Assembly (NCBI RefSeq): GCF_004570345.1
Contig: NZ_SPQM01000065.1
Location: 1-28,015, forward strand
Source: Blastococcus sp. CT_GayMR20
GTDB lineage: Bacteria > Actinomycetota > Actinomycetes > Mycobacteriales > Geodermatophilaceae
Length of the DNA: 28,015 bases
Direction of reading: 5' to 3'
The position numbers and the translations under genes are program-made. Below are positions 14,466 through 25,055 of this stretch, piece after piece; positions within the stretch are counted from its first letter, which is position 1, and each line of letters opens with the position of its first letter. The notes beneath the pieces are model-generated. The model worked only from the letters and a program-made list of their open reading frames with translations, was not told the origin of the DNA and did no database searches.

Positions 14466-15956
14466 TCAGCGGAGAGCGACGGCGGTCGGGGTCACCGGCG
14501 CCGGGAGCATCGACTCGCCGGTCAGCCACGTGTCGGCGGCCGCCGCGGCAGCCCGGCCCTCGGCGATCGCCCAGACGATCAGGGACTGCCCGCGGCCGAT
14601 GTCGCCGGCGACGAAGACGCCGGGGACGGTGGACATGAACTCCGAGTCGCGGGCGACGTTGCCGCGGCCGTCCACCTCGACGCCGAGCGCGTCCACGAGT
14701 CCCTCGCGCTGGGCGCCGGTGAAGCCCATCGCCAGGAAGACGAGGTCGGCCGGGAGCTCGCGCTCGGTGCCCTCGATCTTCTGGAACCGGCCGTCGACGC
14801 GCTCCACCTCGTGCAGGAGCAGCGCGCGCACGTTGCCGGAGTCGTCGCCGAGGAACTTCTCGGTGTTGACCGAGTAGAGCCGCTCGCCGCCCTCCTCGTG
14901 CGCGCTGGAGACCCGCATGATCATCGGGTAGGTCGGCCACGGGTTGCTGTGGTGGGCCCGCCGGCCCGGCGGCGCCGGCATGATCTCCAGCTGCGTGACC
15001 GACGCAGCGCCCTGCCGGTGGGCGGTGCCGAGGCAGTCCGCGCCGGTGTCGCCGCCACCGATGATCACGACGTGCTTGCCGTGGGCGTTGATCGGCGGGT
15101 CGTCCAGCTCGCCGAGCGCCTGCAGGTTGCCGTAGGGCAGGTACTCCATGGCCAGATGGATGCCGGCCAGCTCCCGGCCCGGGGCCGGCAGGTCACGGCC
15201 GACGGTGGCGCCACCGGCGAGTACGACGGCCTCGTACTCCGCGCGCAGCTGCTCGGTCGACAGGTCGCCGTCCCTGCTGCCGCCGACCTCGACGCCGGTG
15301 ACGAAGCGCGTCCCCTCGGCGCGCATCTGGTCCAGCCGCCGGTCGAGCACGGCCTTCTCCATCTTGAACTCGGGGATCCCGTAGCGGAGCAGGCCGCCGA
15401 TGCGGTCGGCCCGCTCGTAGACGGTCACGTCGTGCCCGGCGCGGGTCAGCTGCTGCGCGGCGGCGAGGCCGGCCGGGCCGGAGCCGACGACGGCGACCTT
15501 CTTGCCCGTGCGCTCGGCGGGCGTCTGCGGCTGCACCCAGCCCTCGTCGTAGGCCCGGTCGATGATCTCCCACTCGATCTGCTTGATCGTCACCGGCGAC
15601 TCCTGCAGGTTCAGCACGCAGGAGCCCTCGCACGGCGCGGGGCACAGCTTCCCGGTGAACTCCGGGAAGTTGTTCGTGGCGTGCAGCCGCTCGATCGCGT
15701 CCTGCCAGTCGTCACGCCGGGCCAGGTCGTTCCACTCGGGGATGAGGTTGGCGACCGGGCACGCGTGGTGGCAGAACGGGATGCCGCAGTCCATGCAGCG
15801 GGCGGCCTGCTTGCGGACGGCGGCGACCGGGAAGACCTCGTCCTCGCCGTTGGCGCGGGAGAGGTAGACGTCCTTCCAGTCCATGATCCGGATGTCGACG
15901 GGGCGGCGCGGCGGCAGCTCCCGCTCGTACTTCAGGAATCCGGTGGTGTCAGCCAC
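14466..15956 (-). CDS. gltD: Glutamate synthase (NADPH) small subunit
   Basis: The 496-residue flavoprotein is the beta subunit of bacterial GOGAT. It takes electrons from NADPH through FAD and iron-sulphur clusters to the large subunit. The N-terminal cluster cysteines are visible: C54, C57, C62 and C66 (RCMDCGIPFCHHACP), with more at C105, C109 and C113 (LCPAPCEGSC). VAVVGSGPAGLAAA (154-167) is the FAD-binding dinucleotide fold, VVIIGGGDTGADCLG the NADPH fold, and GVFVAGDIGRGQSLIVWAI the closing FAD motif. The GTG at 15956 was chosen because GAGGAGAG lies 5 bases upstream and the product then starts in the family's usual place; the frame stays open upstream into the gltB end without resembling any protein. 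It follows gltB by 101 bases. Confidence 0.96.
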   Translation of the reverse strand: MADTTGFLKYERELPPRRPVDIRIMDWKDVYLSRANGEDEVFPVAAVRKQAARCMDCGIPFCHHACPVANLIPEWNDLARRDDWQDAIERLHATNNFPEFTGKLCPAPCEGSCVLNLQESPVTIKQIEWEIIDRAYDEGWVQPQTPAERTGKKVAVVGSGPAGLAAAQQLTRAGHDVTVYERADRIGGLLRYGIPEFKMEKAVLDRRLDQMRAEGTRFVTGVEVGGSRDGDLSTEQLRAEYEAVVLAGGATVGRDLPAPGRELAGIHLAMEYLPYGNLQALGELDDPPINAHGKHVVIIGGGDTGADCLGTAHRQGAASVTQLEIMPAPPGRRAHHSNPWPTYPMIMRVSSAHEEGGERLYSVNTEKFLGDDSGNVRALLLHEVERVDGRFQKIEGTERELPADLVFLAMGFTGAQREGLVDALGVEVDGRGNVARDSEFMSTVPGVFVAGDIGRGQSLIVWAIAEGRAAAAAADTWLTGESMLPAPVTPTAVALR

Positions 15957-16020
15957 GGAAGCTCTCCTCTCGGGGGCGTCCGACGAGATCGGCGATGTGG
16001 TCGCGAAGAGGGGCCGGAGA

Positions 16021-16043
16021 CGGCGAGATCGCCGATCTCGCCG
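16021..16043 (-). other. Hairpin between gltB and gltD
   Basis: CGGCGAGAT and ATCTCGCCG are perfect 9-bp arms around a 5-base loop, 14 bases beyond the gltB stop within a 101-base gap. There is no T-run. In an operon such a hairpin may protect the upstream mRNA end or lower expression of gltD relative to gltB. Confidence 0.5.
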
Positions 16044-16057
16044 CGCGCGAAGTCTTC

Positions 16058-19000
16058 TCAGCCACGAGCGGCCTCCATCACTGCCAGGTCCACATCTGTT
16101 CCGTTGGCCTCGGCCATCCGCTGGGCGTCCAGGGCCCGGCGGTAGTCGCGCGGCATGATCACGCTGAACTGCTCCGACCAGCGGCCCCAGTCGGCCAGCA
16201 GCGCGTGCGCCACCGGTGACTCGGTCTCCTCCGCGTAGCGCACCAGCACGTCGCGCAGCCACTGCGCGGACTCGCCGTCCAGCGGATCGATGTCGACCAT
16301 CTCGCTGTTCACCCGGTGCCGGGCGAGGTCGAGGACGTAGCCGACGCCGCCGGACATGCCGGCGGCGATGTTCCGCCCGGTCGCGCCCAGGATCACCGCG
16401 CGACCGCCCGTCATGTACTCCAGAGCGTGGTCGCCCACGCCCTCCACCACGGCCAGCGCACCGGAGTTGCGGACGCAGAACCGCTCCCCCACCCGGCCGC
16501 GCAGGAAGATCTCCCCGCCCGTGGCGCCGTAGCCGATGACATTGCCGGCGATGACGTTGTCCTCGGCGGCGAACGGCGCCTCCCGGTGCGGGCGCACGAC
16601 GATGCGGCCGCCGGAGAGGCCCTTGCCGACGTAGTCGTTGGCGTCGCCGTAGAGGCGCATCGTGACGCCCCGCGGCAGGAACGCTCCGAAGGACTGGCCG
16701 GCCGACCCGCCGAAGGTGAGGTCGATGGTGCCGTCAGGCAGGCCCTCCCCACCGAAACGGCGCGTGACCATCGAGCCGAGCATCGTCCCGACCGTGCGGT
16801 TGACGTTGCGCACCGGCAGCTCGAGGGTGACCGGCCGCGCGTCGAGCAGTGCGCCCTCGCACAGCTGGATGAGCGTCTGGTCGAGCGCGATGTCCAGCCC
16901 GTGGTCCTGCGACTTCACCCGGCGCAGCGGGGCGCCCTCGGGCAGCTCCGGCACGACCAGCATCGGCGACAGGTCCAGGCCCTGGGCCTTCCAGTGCCCG
17001 ACGGCCTGGCGGGTGTCGAGCAGCTCGGCGTGGCCGACGGCCTCGTCGATCGAGCGGAAGCCCAGCTCGGCGAGGTACGAGCGCACCTGCTCGGCCAGGA
17101 ACTCGAAGAACGTGACGACGAACTCCGGCTGCCCGGTGAACCGCTTGCGCAGCTCCGGGTTCTGGGTGGCGACGCCGACCGGACAGGTGTCGAGGTGGCA
17201 GACGCGCATCATCACGCAGCCGGAGACGACCAGCGGCGCCGTGGCGAAGCCGAACTCCTCGGCACCCAGCAGGGCCGCCACGATGACGTCCCGGCCGGTC
17301 TTCATCTGGCCGTCGACCTGCACGACGATCCGGTCCCGCAGGCCGTTGGCGAGCAGGGTCTGCTGCGTCTCGGCGAGGCCGAGCTCCCACGGGGAGCCGG
17401 CGTGCTTCAGCGACGTCAGCGGGGCGGCGCCGGTCCCGCCGTCGTGGCCGGAGATCAGCACGACGTCGGCGTGGGCCTTGCTCACCCCGGCCGCGACCGT
17501 GCCGACCCCGACCTCGCTGACCAGCTTGACGTGGATCCGCGCGTCGTTGTTGGCGTTCTTGAGGTCGTGGATGAGCTGCTTGAGGTCCTCGATCGAGTAG
17601 ATGTCGTGGTGCGGCGGCGGGCTGATCAGGCCGACGCCCGGCGTCGAGTGCCGGGTGCGGGCCACCCACGGGTAGACCTTGCTGCCGGGCAGCTGGCCGC
17701 CCTCGCCGGGCTTGGCGCCCTGGGCCATCTTGATCTGGATGTCGTCGGAGTTGACCAGGTACTCGCTGGTCACGCCGAACCGGCCGCTGGCCACCTGCTT
17801 GATCGCCGAGCGGCGCAGGTCGCCGTTCGCGTCGGGGGTGAAGCGGTCGGGGTCCTCGCCGCCCTCACCGGTGTTGGACCGGCCGCCGAGACGGTTCATC
17901 GCAATGGCGAGGGTCTGGTGGGCCTCGGCGGAGATCGAGCCGTAGCTCATCGCGCCGGTGTTGAACCGCTTGACGATCTCGCTGGCCGGCTCGACCTCGT
18001 CGATGGGCACGGGCGGCCGGACGCCGGTCTTCAGCGTGAAGAGCCCGCGCAGGGTCGCGGCCTCCTCCGACAGCTTGTCCACCGTCTCGGTGTACTTCTC
18101 GAAGACGTCGTACTGCCGGGACCGGGTCGCGTGCTGCAGCAGGAACACCGTCTCGGGGTTGAAGAGGTGCACCTCGCCCTCGCGGCGCCACTGGTACTCC
18201 CCGCCCGTCTCCAGCCGGCGGTGCGCCCGCTCGGTCGGGTTCTCGGGGTAGGCCCGGCGGTGGCGCATGGCCACCTCCTCGGCGAGGACGTCGATCCCGA
18301 CCCCGCCCAGCGGACACGAGGTGCCGGTGAAGTACTCGTCGACCAGGTCCTGCGAGAGCCCGACGGCCTCGAAGATCTGCGCCATCGTGTACGAGCCGAC
18401 GGTGCTGATGCCCATCTTGCTCATGACCTTCAGGACGCCCTTGCCGAGCGCCTTGACCATGTTGCGGACGGCCTGCGCGGGCTCGACGCCGGTGAGGGCG
18501 CCGTCGCGGATCAGGTCCTCGATCGACTCGAACGCCAGGTACGGGTTCACCGCCGCGGCGCCGTAGCCCAGCAGCAGCGCCACGTGGTGCACCTCGCGGG
18601 CGTCGCCGGACTCGACGACGAGGCCGACCTCCATGCGGGTCTTCTCACGCACCAGGTGGTGGTGGACGGCGGCCGTCATGAGCAGCGACGGGATCGGGGC
18701 GCGCTTCTCGTCGCAGTCGCGGTCGGAGAGCACGATGATCCGGGCGCCCGCCGCGATCGCCTTCGACACCTTGGTCCGCAGCTGCTGGACGGCCTCGGCG
18801 AGCGCCGTCCCTCCGCCGTTGACGTCGAAGTGGCCGGTGATCCGGACGGCGGCGTACCCGGGCAGGTCGCCGTCGTCGTCGATGTGCAGGATCTTGGCCA
18901 GCTCGTCGTTGTCGATGACCGGGAACGGCAGGAACACCTGTCGGCAGGACGCCGGCGTGGCCTGCAGCAGGTTCTGCTCGGGGCCGAAGGTGCGGCCGAG

Positions 19001-20728
19001 GCTGGTGACCAGCTCCTCGCGGATGGCGTCCAGCGGCGGGTTGGTCACCTGCGCGAACAGCTGCCCGAAGTAGTCGTAGAGCAGGCGGGACCGGTCGGAG
19101 AGGGCGGCGACGGGGGTGTCGGTGCCCATCGAGCCGATCGGCTCGGCCCCGGACGACGCCATCGGCGTGACCAGGACGCGCAGCTCCTCCTCGGTGTAGC
19201 CGAAGAGCATCTGGCGGCGGATGACCGACTCGTGGCTGGGCCGCGACCGCCGGCGCTCCGGCAGCGAGGGCAGGTGCACCAGGCCGGCGTGCAGCCAGTC
19301 CTCGTAGGGGTTCTCGGCCGCCAGCGCGCCCTTGACCTCCTCGTCGGACACGATCTTGCCGGAGGAGGTGTCGACGAGGAACATGCGTCCCGGCTGCAGC
19401 CGGCCCTTGGCGACGACGTCGGCCGGCGGGATGTCGAGGACGCCCACCTCGCTGGCGAGCACCACGAGGTCGTCCTTCGTGTGCCACCAGCGGCCCGGGC
19501 GCAGCCCGTTGCGGTCGAGGACGGCGCCGATGAGCGTGCCGTCGGTGAAGCAGACCGCGGCCGGCCCGTCCCACGGCTCCATGATCGAGGCGTGGTACCG
19601 GTAGAAGGCCCGGCGGGCCGGGTCCATCTCGTCGTGGTTCTCCCACGCCTCCGGGATCATCATCAGCACCGCGTGCGGCAGCGACCGGCCGGACAGGTGC
19701 AGCAGCTCGAGCACCTCGTCGAAGGTGGCCGAGTCGCTGAAGTCGCTGGCGGTGACGGGGAAGATCCGGTCCAGGCCCAGCTCGGACGCCGGACCGGCCG
19801 GCCCGTCGAACAGCTCGGTGGCCAGCTTCGCCTCGCGGGCCCGCATGCGGTTCCGGTTGCCCTTGATCGTGTTGATCTCCCCGTTGTGCGCGATGAAGCG
19901 GAACGGGTGGGCCAGCGGCCAGCTGGGGAACGTGTTGGTCGAGAACCGGCTGTGCACGAGGGCGATCGCCGACTCGTAGCGCTCGTCGCGCAGGTCGGGG
20001 AAGAACAGCGGCAGCTGGTCGGTGGTCAGCATGCCCTTGTAGGTGATCGTCCGCGACGACAGCGAGGTGATGTAGAGGGAGCTGCCCGCCTCGACCGCGG
20101 CTCGCTCGGCCCGCTTGCGCAGGACGAAGGAGCGCCGCTCCAGCCGGGTGACGCCGTTGCAGACCACGTTGCCGCCGAAGGCCGTCTCGTCGGCCCGGCC
20201 GGACATCGTCTCGGCGACGAAGAGCTGCCCGAAGAACGGCATGACCGCGCGCGCGGTGGGGCCGAGGTCGGCACCGTCGGGGTCGATCGGCACGTCGCGC
20301 CAGCCGAGGACGGTGAGGCCCTCCTCCTCGGCGAGCTTGGCCACCTCGTCGAGGCGGGCGGCCCGCTCGGTCTCGTCGGCCGGCAGGAAGGCGATGCCGA
20401 CGGAGTACTCCCCCAGCGGCGGCAGGTCGAAGTCGACGCTGGCTCGCAGGAGGGCGTCCGGAACCTGGGTGAGGATGCCCGCGCCGTCGCCGGAGTTGGG
20501 CTCGGAGCCGGCGGCGCCGCGGTGGTCGAGGTTGTGCAGCGCCGTCAGGCCGGCGGCCACGATCGAGCGGGACCGGCGTCCACGGGCGTCGGCGACGAAG
20601 GCGACGCCGCAGGCGTCCTTGTCGTTCGCGGGGTCGTAGAGGCCGACGGGCGCGGGGACCGCGGAGAACGGCACGGCCGTACCGCTCGCGGTGGGAGACG
20701 CAGCGGCGGGGGCGGTGAGGTCGGACAT
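16058..20728 (-). CDS. gltB: Glutamate synthase (NADPH) large subunit
   Basis: At 1556 residues this is a full-length alpha subunit. It makes two glutamates from glutamine and 2-oxoglutarate using electrons from GltD. Cys40 in KDACGVAF is the N-terminal nucleophile of the glutaminase domain and should be exposed by removal of a 39-residue propeptide. The central and FMN domains follow, with [27 protein letters not shown] and [13 protein letters not shown]. The 3Fe-4S cysteines are in [15 protein letters not shown] (about residues 1169-1183). The C-terminal beta-helix has the usual G-x-x-x-G repeats ([29 protein letters not shown]). The ATG at 20728 has GGGAG upstream; an in-frame ATG 13 codons earlier is less likely. 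It is transcribed with gltD and is separated from lgt by 360 bases. Confidence 0.97.
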   Translation of the reverse strand: MSDLTAPAAASPTASGTAVPFSAVPAPVGLYDPANDKDACGVAFVADARGRRSRSIVAAGLTALHNLDHRGAAGSEPNSGDGAGILTQVPDALLRASVDFDLPPLGEYSVGIAFLPADETERAARLDEVAKLAEEEGLTVLGWRDVPIDPDGADLGPTARAVMPFFGQLFVAETMSGRADETAFGGNVVCNGVTRLERRSFVLRKRAERAAVEAGSSLYITSLSSRTITYKGMLTTDQLPLFFPDLRDERYESAIALVHSRFSTNTFPSWPLAHPFRFIAHNGEINTIKGNRNRMRAREAKLATELFDGPAGPASELGLDRIFPVTASDFSDSATFDEVLELLHLSGRSLPHAVLMMIPEAWENHDEMDPARRAFYRYHASIMEPWDGPAAVCFTDGTLIGAVLDRNGLRPGRWWHTKDDLVVLASEVGVLDIPPADVVAKGRLQPGRMFLVDTSSGKIVSDEEVKGALAAENPYEDWLHAGLVHLPSLPERRRSRPSHESVIRRQMLFGYTEEELRVLVTPMASSGAEPIGSMGTDTPVAALSDRSRLLYDYFGQLFAQVTNPPLDAIREELVTSLGRTFGPEQNLLQATPASCRQVFLPFPVIDNDELAKILHIDDDGDLPGYAAVRITGHFDVNGGGTALAEAVQQLRTKVSKAIAAGARIIVLSDRDCDEKRAPIPSLLMTAAVHHHLVREKTRMEVGLVVESGDAREVHHVALLLGYGAAAVNPYLAFESIEDLIRDGALTGVEPAQAVRNMVKALGKGVLKVMSKMGISTVGSYTMAQIFEAVGLSQDLVDEYFTGTSCPLGGVGIDVLAEEVAMRHRRAYPENPTERAHRRLETGGEYQWRREGEVHLFNPETVFLLQHATRSRQYDVFEKYTETVDKLSEEAATLRGLFTLKTGVRPPVPIDEVEPASEIVKRFNTGAMSYGSISAEAHQTLAIAMNRLGGRSNTGEGGEDPDRFTPDANGDLRRSAIKQVASGRFGVTSEYLVNSDDIQIKMAQGAKPGEGGQLPGSKVYPWVARTRHSTPGVGLISPPPHHDIYSIEDLKQLIHDLKNANNDARIHVKLVSEVGVGTVAAGVSKAHADVVLISGHDGGTGAAPLTSLKHAGSPWELGLAETQQTLLANGLRDRIVVQVDGQMKTGRDVIVAALLGAEEFGFATAPLVVSGCVMMRVCHLDTCPVGVATQNPELRKRFTGQPEFVVTFFEFLAEQVRSYLAELGFRSIDEAVGHAELLDTRQAVGHWKAQGLDLSPMLVVPELPEGAPLRRVKSQDHGLDIALDQTLIQLCEGALLDARPVTLELPVRNVNRTVGTMLGSMVTRRFGGEGLPDGTIDLTFGGSAGQSFGAFLPRGVTMRLYGDANDYVGKGLSGGRIVVRPHREAPFAAEDNVIAGNVIGYGATGGEIFLRGRVGERFCVRNSGALAVVEGVGDHALEYMTGGRAVILGATGRNIAAGMSGGVGYVLDLARHRVNSEMVDIDPLDGESAQWLRDVLVRYAEETESPVAHALLADWGRWSEQFSVIMPRDYRRALDAQRMAEANGTDVDLAVMEAARG

Positions 20729-21088
20729 GTCACTCCCGTCGTCGGCGCACCGTCCGGACCTCGTCACGAGGGCTCGAACGGGGGCGGTGGGCCCGGGCCG
20801 GTGGTCGGAGGGGCGGCGGACTGAGGCGGCACTGCGGAGAGCCGGCTCCCGGGGACCGTACGTCCCGGTCCCGGTGCTGGGGGCTCGAGCCCAGCGGTGG
20901 TGGCCGAGGGGCTGTCGTCCGCGGGGCGACGCTGGCCCGGTTCCGACGAAGGCGACCCCGCCGGGATCGCCGGCGGGTCCAGTGAAGGGTACACAGGCGT
21001 AACACCGGCCTCACCCGCTCGAACCCGAGGTGCGGCGCGTCGGCAGGATCACGTCGGTCGTTGGCCGGACCGGGCCTGCACGAACCCG
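20729..21088 (-). other. gltB upstream region (long leader with GC palindromes)
   Basis: This 360-base stretch contains no convincing gene. It holds several palindromes: CCGGGGAC...GTCCCGG around the inner CGTACG (near 20850-20875), GGGCTCGAGCCC (near 20880-20893), and GACCCCGCCG...CGGCGGGTC (about 20954-20979). A -10 candidate lies at 20986-20991. If that is used, gltB has a leader of about 250 bases, long enough for RNA-based control, but I recognise no known riboswitch. Confidence 0.4.
20986..20991 (-). promoter_or_regulatory. -10 candidate for gltB
   Basis: On the minus strand TGTGTACCCT contains TACCCT, a TANNNT box with an upstream TG. GTGAGG about 18 bases before it is a weak -35. It is the best promoter match in the lgt-gltB gap. 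Confidence 0.3.
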
Positions 21089-22030
21089 TCAGCCGGGCTC
21101 GGTCGGACGGTGATCATCGTCACGGGGGCGGTCCGGATGCGAGTCCTCGCCCGGGCCGGCCGGCACCGTGGTGGCGTCGTCCGGGGCCGGTTCCTCCCCG
21201 CGGTGCAGGACCTCCCGGGGACGGCCGCGCATCCAGATCAGGTAGGCCAGCGCGCCCAGCCCCACCACGATCGAGGTGAAGACGTTGATCCGCACGCCGA
21301 AGAGGGTCTCCGCCGGGTCGGTGCGCAGCAGCTCGATCCACAGCCGGCCGACGCAGTAGGACAGGACGTAGAGCGCGAACGCCCGGCCGTGGCCGAGGCG
21401 GAAGCGCCGGTCGGCCCAGATCACGAAGCCGGCCGCCGCCAGGTTCCACAGCAGCTCGTAGAGGAACGCCGGGTGGAACGTGCCGAGCAGCACGGGCTCG
21501 CCGGAGGAGTCCAGGACCGCCCGCCCGCCGTCCCACTCGTAGATCTTCAACGCCCAGGGCAGGTCGGTCGGACCGCCGTAGAGCTCGTTGTTGAACCAGT
21601 TGCCGAGCCGGCCGATGGCCTGGGCGACGAGGAGCCCGGGGGCCAGCGCGTCGGCGAAGGCCGGGAGGGGGATGCCGCGGCGGCGGCAGGCGATCCAGGC
21701 GCCGACGCCGCCGAAGGCGATGGCACCCCAGATGCCGAGGCCGCCCTCCCAGATCGCGAAGGCCCGCATCGGGTCCCCGCCCTCGCCGAAGTACGCCCGC
21801 GGGCTGGAGATCACGTGGTAGATCCGCCCACCGATGATCCCGAACGGCACGGCCCAGACGGCGATGTCCAGGACCTCGCCCGGTGCCCCGCCCCGTGCCA
21901 CCCAGCGCTTCTCGGTCAACAGGGCCGCCGCGACGATGCCGGCGACGATGCAGAGCGCATAGGCGCGGATGGGCAGCGGGCCCAGCTCCCAGACGCCCTG
22001 GGTCGGGCTCGGGATCGCGGCGACGATCAT
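21089..22030 (-). CDS. lgt: Phosphatidylglycerol:prolipoprotein diacylglyceryl transferase
   Basis: The 313-residue polytopic membrane enzyme moves a diacylglyceryl group from phosphatidylglycerol to the lipobox cysteine of prolipoproteins. The Lgt signature GRLGNWFNNELYGGPTDLPW is at about 140-159, HPAFLYE at 186-192, and GRLWIELLRTDPA at 228-240. About seven hydrophobic helices are visible. GGLGIWGA (97-104) occupies the segment where E. coli Lgt has His103; Trp here looks to be the actinobacterial form. A 40-residue hydrophilic tail (PAPDDATTVPAG...DDDHRP) follows the last helix, as in other actinobacteria. The ATG overlaps the trpA stop (ATGA), which sets the start; the longer open frame through trpA is a shadow. 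It is last in the trp cluster. Confidence 0.95.
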   Translation of the reverse strand: MIVAAIPSPTQGVWELGPLPIRAYALCIVAGIVAAALLTEKRWVARGGAPGEVLDIAVWAVPFGIIGGRIYHVISSPRAYFGEGGDPMRAFAIWEGGLGIWGAIAFGGVGAWIACRRRGIPLPAFADALAPGLLVAQAIGRLGNWFNNELYGGPTDLPWALKIYEWDGGRAVLDSSGEPVLLGTFHPAFLYELLWNLAAAGFVIWADRRFRLGHGRAFALYVLSYCVGRLWIELLRTDPAETLFGVRINVFTSIVVGLGALAYLIWMRGRPREVLHRGEEPAPDDATTVPAGPGEDSHPDRPRDDDHRPTEPG

Positions 22031-22812
22031 GAGCGCACGCCCGTCGCGAGGTCCTCCGACAGCGCGCGGACACCCTCGGCGCCGCGACCCTCCAGCAGCT
22101 CGCGGACGTAGGCCGACCCGACGATGACGCCGTCGGCGAACGCGGCGACCTCGCCTGCCTGGCTCCCGTTCGAGACCCCCAGCCCCACGCAGACCGCCAG
22201 CTCGGGAGCGGCCTGGCGGGTGCGGGCCACGAGCTTCTCGGCCGCGTCGCCGACGGTCTCGCGGGTGCCGGTGACGCCCATCGTGGACGCGGCGTAGACG
22301 AAGCCGCGGCAGGCGGCGGTCGTCGAGGCCAGGCGGGCCTCGGTCGAGGACGGCGCCACGAGGAAGACCCGGTCCAGGTGGGCCGCCTCCGAGGCGGCGA
22401 TCCAGTCGCCGGCCTCGTCGGGGATCAGGTCGGGGGTGATCGCCCCCGCTCCCCCGGCCGCGGCCAGGTCGGTGGCGAACCGCTCGACGCCGTAGCGCTC
22501 GATCGGGTTCCAGTAGCTCATCACCACGGGGACGGCGCCGGCGGCGGCGACCGCCTCGACGGCCCGCAGCACGTCGCGCATGCCCACGCCGGCGCGGACC
22601 GCGACGTCCACGGCCTGCTGGATCACCGGCCCGTCCATCCCCGGGTCGCTGTACGGGACGCCGATCTCCATGACGTCCGCGCCGCCCTCGACCGCCGCGA
22701 CCATCGCCGCGATCGAGCCGTCGACGTCCGGATAGCCGACCGGGAGGTAGGCGATCAGCGCGGCGCGGCCCTCGGCCCTCGCCTTGCCGATCCGCTCGGC
22801 CAGTTGACTCAT
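22027..22812 (-). CDS. trpA: Tryptophan synthase alpha chain
   Basis: The 261-residue TIM barrel cleaves indole-3-glycerol phosphate to indole and glyceraldehyde 3-phosphate and passes indole to TrpB. Both catalytic acids are present at the same positions as in E. coli: E49 in [11 protein letters not shown] and D60 in [28 protein letters not shown] and the phosphate-binding end [11 protein letters not shown] and [10 protein letters not shown] are also typical. The ATG overlaps the trpB stop by 4 bases and its own stop overlaps lgt by 4 bases, so trpB-trpA-lgt are coupled. Confidence 0.97.
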   Translation of the reverse strand: MSQLAERIGKARAEGRAALIAYLPVGYPDVDGSIAAMVAAVEGGADVMEIGVPYSDPGMDGPVIQQAVDVAVRAGVGMRDVLRAVEAVAAAGAVPVVMSYWNPIERYGVERFATDLAAAGGAGAITPDLIPDEAGDWIAASEAAHLDRVFLVAPSSTEARLASTTAACRGFVYAASTMGVTGTRETVGDAAEKLVARTRQAAPELAVCVGLGVSNGSQAGEVAAFADGVIVGSAYVRELLEGRGAEGVRALSEDLATGVRS

Positions 22813-24161
22813 GCCGTCTCCCCCGCGTCCTGGCCCGCAATCGCCTCGTCGTTGCTGATCGCACCCTCCGTCGGGTTCTGATCGGTGTCGAGACCCGGGC
22901 CCGGGTCGACCTCCTCGCGGTCCCCGAGACCGAACCACGTGGACGCCGTCTCGACGTCCTTGTCCCCGCGGCCGGAGAGGTTGACCAGCAGCAGCGCGTC
23001 CGGGCCCAGTTCCTTGCCCACCACGAGGGCGCCGGCCAGGGCGTGCGCCGACTCGATGGCCGGGATGATCCCCTCGGTCCGGCACAGGAGGGCGAAGGCC
23101 TCCATCGCCTCGGCGTCGGTCACGGCGCGGTACTCCGCCCGGCCGATGTCGTGCAGGTAGGAGTGCTCCGGGCCGACCCCGGGATAGTCCAGCCCGGCGC
23201 TGATCGAGTGCGATTCGATGGTCTGCCCGTTGTGGTCCTGCAGGAGGTAGGAACGGGCGCCGTGCAGCACGCCGGGGCTGCCGCCGGTGATCGTCGCCGC
23301 GTGCCGGCCGGTGTCCACGCCGTCGCCGCCGGCCTCGAGGCCGATCAGGCGCACGCCGTCGTCCGGCACGAAGGCGGTGAAGATGCCGATCGCGTTGGAT
23401 CCCCCGCCCACGCAGGCCAGGACCGCGTCGGGCAGCCGCCCCTCACGCTCCAGCACCTGCGCCCGGGCCTCGTCGCCGATGACCCGCTGGAAGTCGCGCA
23501 CCATCGCCGGGAACGGGTGCGGGCCGGCGACGGTGCCGAAGACGTAGTTGGTCGTCTCCACGTTGGTGACCCAGTCGCGGAACGCCTCGTTGATCGCGTC
23601 CTTGAGGGTCCTGGACCCGGTGGTCACCGGGATGACCTCGGCGCCGAGCAGCCGCATCCGGGCGACGTTGAGCGCCTGGCGGCGGGTGTCCTCCTCGCCC
23701 ATGTAGACCGTGCAGGACAGGCCCATCAGCGCCGCCGCGGTCGCCGTCGCCACGCCGTGCTGCCCCGCACCGGTCTCGGCGATGACGCGGGACTTGCCGA
23801 TCCGCCTGGTCAGCAGCGCCTGGCCCAGCACGTTGTTGATCTTGTGCGAGCCGGTGTGGTTGAGGTCCTCCCGCTTGAGGAGGATCCGGGCGCCGCCGGC
23901 GTGCTCGGCGAACCGCTGCACCTCGGTGACCGGGCTCGGCCGGCCGGTGTAGTCGCGCTGCAGGCGGTCGAACTCGGTCAGGAACTCGGGGTCGACGCGC
24001 ATCGCCTCGTAGGCCTCGGTCAGCTCGTCGAGGGCGGCGATCAGCGCCTCGGGCACGAAGCGGCCGCCGAAGACGCCGAAGTGCCCGGTGGAGTCGGGCC
24101 AGCCCGGGCGCGCCGGCAGGAGATAATGTTCCCCGGTCTGCGGTGGGCTGGTCGTCGTCAT
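22809..24161 (-). CDS. trpB: Tryptophan synthase beta chain
   Basis: The 450-residue PLP enzyme joins indole and serine to make tryptophan. [13 protein letters not shown] (26-38) is the family opening; the PLP lysine is K107 in [23 protein letters not shown] and [11 protein letters not shown] bind substrate and PLP phosphate. It is about 50 residues longer than E. coli TrpB (397). The excess is a short N-terminal addition and a hydrophilic C-terminal tail ([15 protein letters not shown]...) after the normal end [13 protein letters not shown]. The ATG follows a structured 84-base gap after trpC and overlaps nothing upstream, so it may be expressed partly independently. Confidence 0.97.
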   Translation of the reverse strand: MTTTSPPQTGEHYLLPARPGWPDSTGHFGVFGGRFVPEALIAALDELTEAYEAMRVDPEFLTEFDRLQRDYTGRPSPVTEVQRFAEHAGGARILLKREDLNHTGSHKINNVLGQALLTRRIGKSRVIAETGAGQHGVATATAAALMGLSCTVYMGEEDTRRQALNVARMRLLGAEVIPVTTGSRTLKDAINEAFRDWVTNVETTNYVFGTVAGPHPFPAMVRDFQRVIGDEARAQVLEREGRLPDAVLACVGGGSNAIGIFTAFVPDDGVRLIGLEAGGDGVDTGRHAATITGGSPGVLHGARSYLLQDHNGQTIESHSISAGLDYPGVGPEHSYLHDIGRAEYRAVTDAEAMEAFALLCRTEGIIPAIESAHALAGALVVGKELGPDALLLVNLSGRGDKDVETASTWFGLGDREEVDPGPGLDTDQNPTEGAISNDEAIAGQDAGETA

Positions 24162-24185
24162 GCCCCTAGTGTCCCGCGCCGCAGT

Positions 24186-24247
24186 GGCCCTCCTGCAGGG
24201 ACCCGCCGCGAGCCTGCGAGTGGTGGGGGGCAGGAGGGCCCTTTTTC
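24186..24247. repeat. Large stem-loop between trpC and trpB
   Basis: GGCCCTCCTGC (24186-24196) and GCAGGAGGGCC (24230-24240) form a perfect 11-bp stem around a 33-base interior, in which CCCGCC and GGTGGG can pair further. On the plus strand the stem is followed by CTTTTTC, a terminator-like T-run that overlaps the trpC stop codon. On the minus strand, the direction of the operon, the run becomes an A-run before the hairpin. It may act as an intercistronic attenuator or be a copy of a dispersed intergenic element. Confidence 0.6.
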
Positions 24248-25055
24248 AGCGAGTCGTGCGGGGGGTTGCCGGGTGGGAGCCGGCGGTCACCAGGTCGGCG
24301 ACGGCCTGGCGCGCGTCCCCGGCCGTCACGAGGCCCTCGCCGACGAGGACGGCGTCGGCACCGGCCGCGGCGTAGCCGATGAGGTCGTGCGGGCCGCGGA
24401 CACCGGACTCGGCCACCTTCACCACACCCGACGGCAGGCCGGGGGCGATCTTCTCGAAGGTCGAGCGGTCGACCTCCAGGGTGGTCAGGTCGCGGGCGTT
24501 GACCCCGATGACCGACGCGCCGGCGTCCAGCGCCCGGTCGGCCTCGGCCTCGGTGTGCACCTCCACCAGCGCGGTCATCCCGAGCGACTCGACCCGCTCC
24601 AGCAGACCGACCAGCGCGTTCTGCTCCAGCGCCGCGACGATCAGCAGGACGACGTCGGCCCCGTGCGCCCGCGCCTCGTGCACCTGGTAGCTGGTGACCA
24701 CGAAGTCCTTGCAGAGCACGGGGACGTCAACGACGGCGCGGACCGCGTCGAGGTCGGCCTGCGAGCCACCGAAGCGCCGGCGCTCGGTCAGCACGCTGAT
24801 CACCCGCGCGCCGCCGGCGGCGTACTGGACCGCGAGCTCGGCCGGGTCGGGGATCTCGGCCAGGTCGCCCTTGGACGGGCTGCGGCGCTTGACCTCGGCG
24901 ATGACACCGACGCCGGGGGCCCGCAGCGCGGCGAGGGCGTCGAGAGCGGGCCGGGCGTCGAGGGCGGCGACCTTCACGTCGGCCAGCGGTGTGATCGCCT
25001 CGCGGGCGGCGAGGTCCTCGCGGACTCCCGCGACGATCTCGTCGAGCACGTTCAC
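24246..25055 (-). CDS. trpC: Indole-3-glycerol-phosphate synthase
   Basis: The 269-residue TIM barrel closes the indole ring of carboxyphenylamino-deoxyribulose phosphate. The key residues are present: [10 protein letters not shown] with K56, LCKDF with the catalytic lysine K116, VEVH with E165, VNARDL with N186 and ESGV with E216. Length is normal for a single-function actinobacterial TrpC. The GTG start at 25055 overlaps the TGA of an 11-codon upstream ORF (GTGA), which supports this start and points to translational coupling. It is separated from trpM by about 150 bases that contain a GC palindrome and a possible promoter. Confidence 0.95.
   Translation of the reverse strand: MNVLDEIVAGVREDLAAREAITPLADVKVAALDARPALDALAALRAPGVGVIAEVKRRSPSKGDLAEIPDPAELAVQYAAGGARVISVLTERRRFGGSQADLDAVRAVVDVPVLCKDFVVTSYQVHEARAHGADVVLLIVAALEQNALVGLLERVESLGMTALVEVHTEAEADRALDAGASVIGVNARDLTTLEVDRSTFEKIAPGLPSGVVKVAESGVRGPHDLIGYAAAGADAVLVGEGLVTAGDARQAVADLVTAGSHPATPRTTR

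Noticed and set aside
12985..14877. A 630-residue open frame antisense to pyk
   Set aside because: It is the shadow of pyk and gltD, low in complexity and without motifs.
15957..16262. N-terminal extension of gltD into gltB
   Set aside because: It overlaps the gltB 3' end, resembles no protein, and the GTG at 15956 has a good ribosome site.
16316..20824. A 1502-residue open frame on the plus strand, antisense to gltB
   Set aside because: It is a codon-bias shadow: high GC at third positions of gltB leaves the opposite frame open. The predicted protein is rich in Arg, Gly, Asp and His with no domain, while gltB is unmistakable.
22031..22864. N-terminal extension of the lgt frame through trpA
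   Set aside because: The added residues are a frame shadow of trpA; the normal Lgt start is the ATG overlapping the trpA stop.
24241..24247. CTTTTTC as the terminator of a plus-strand gene
   Set aside because: There is no plus-strand gene upstream; the region on that strand is antisense to trpB. The run is better seen as part of the element between trpC and trpB.
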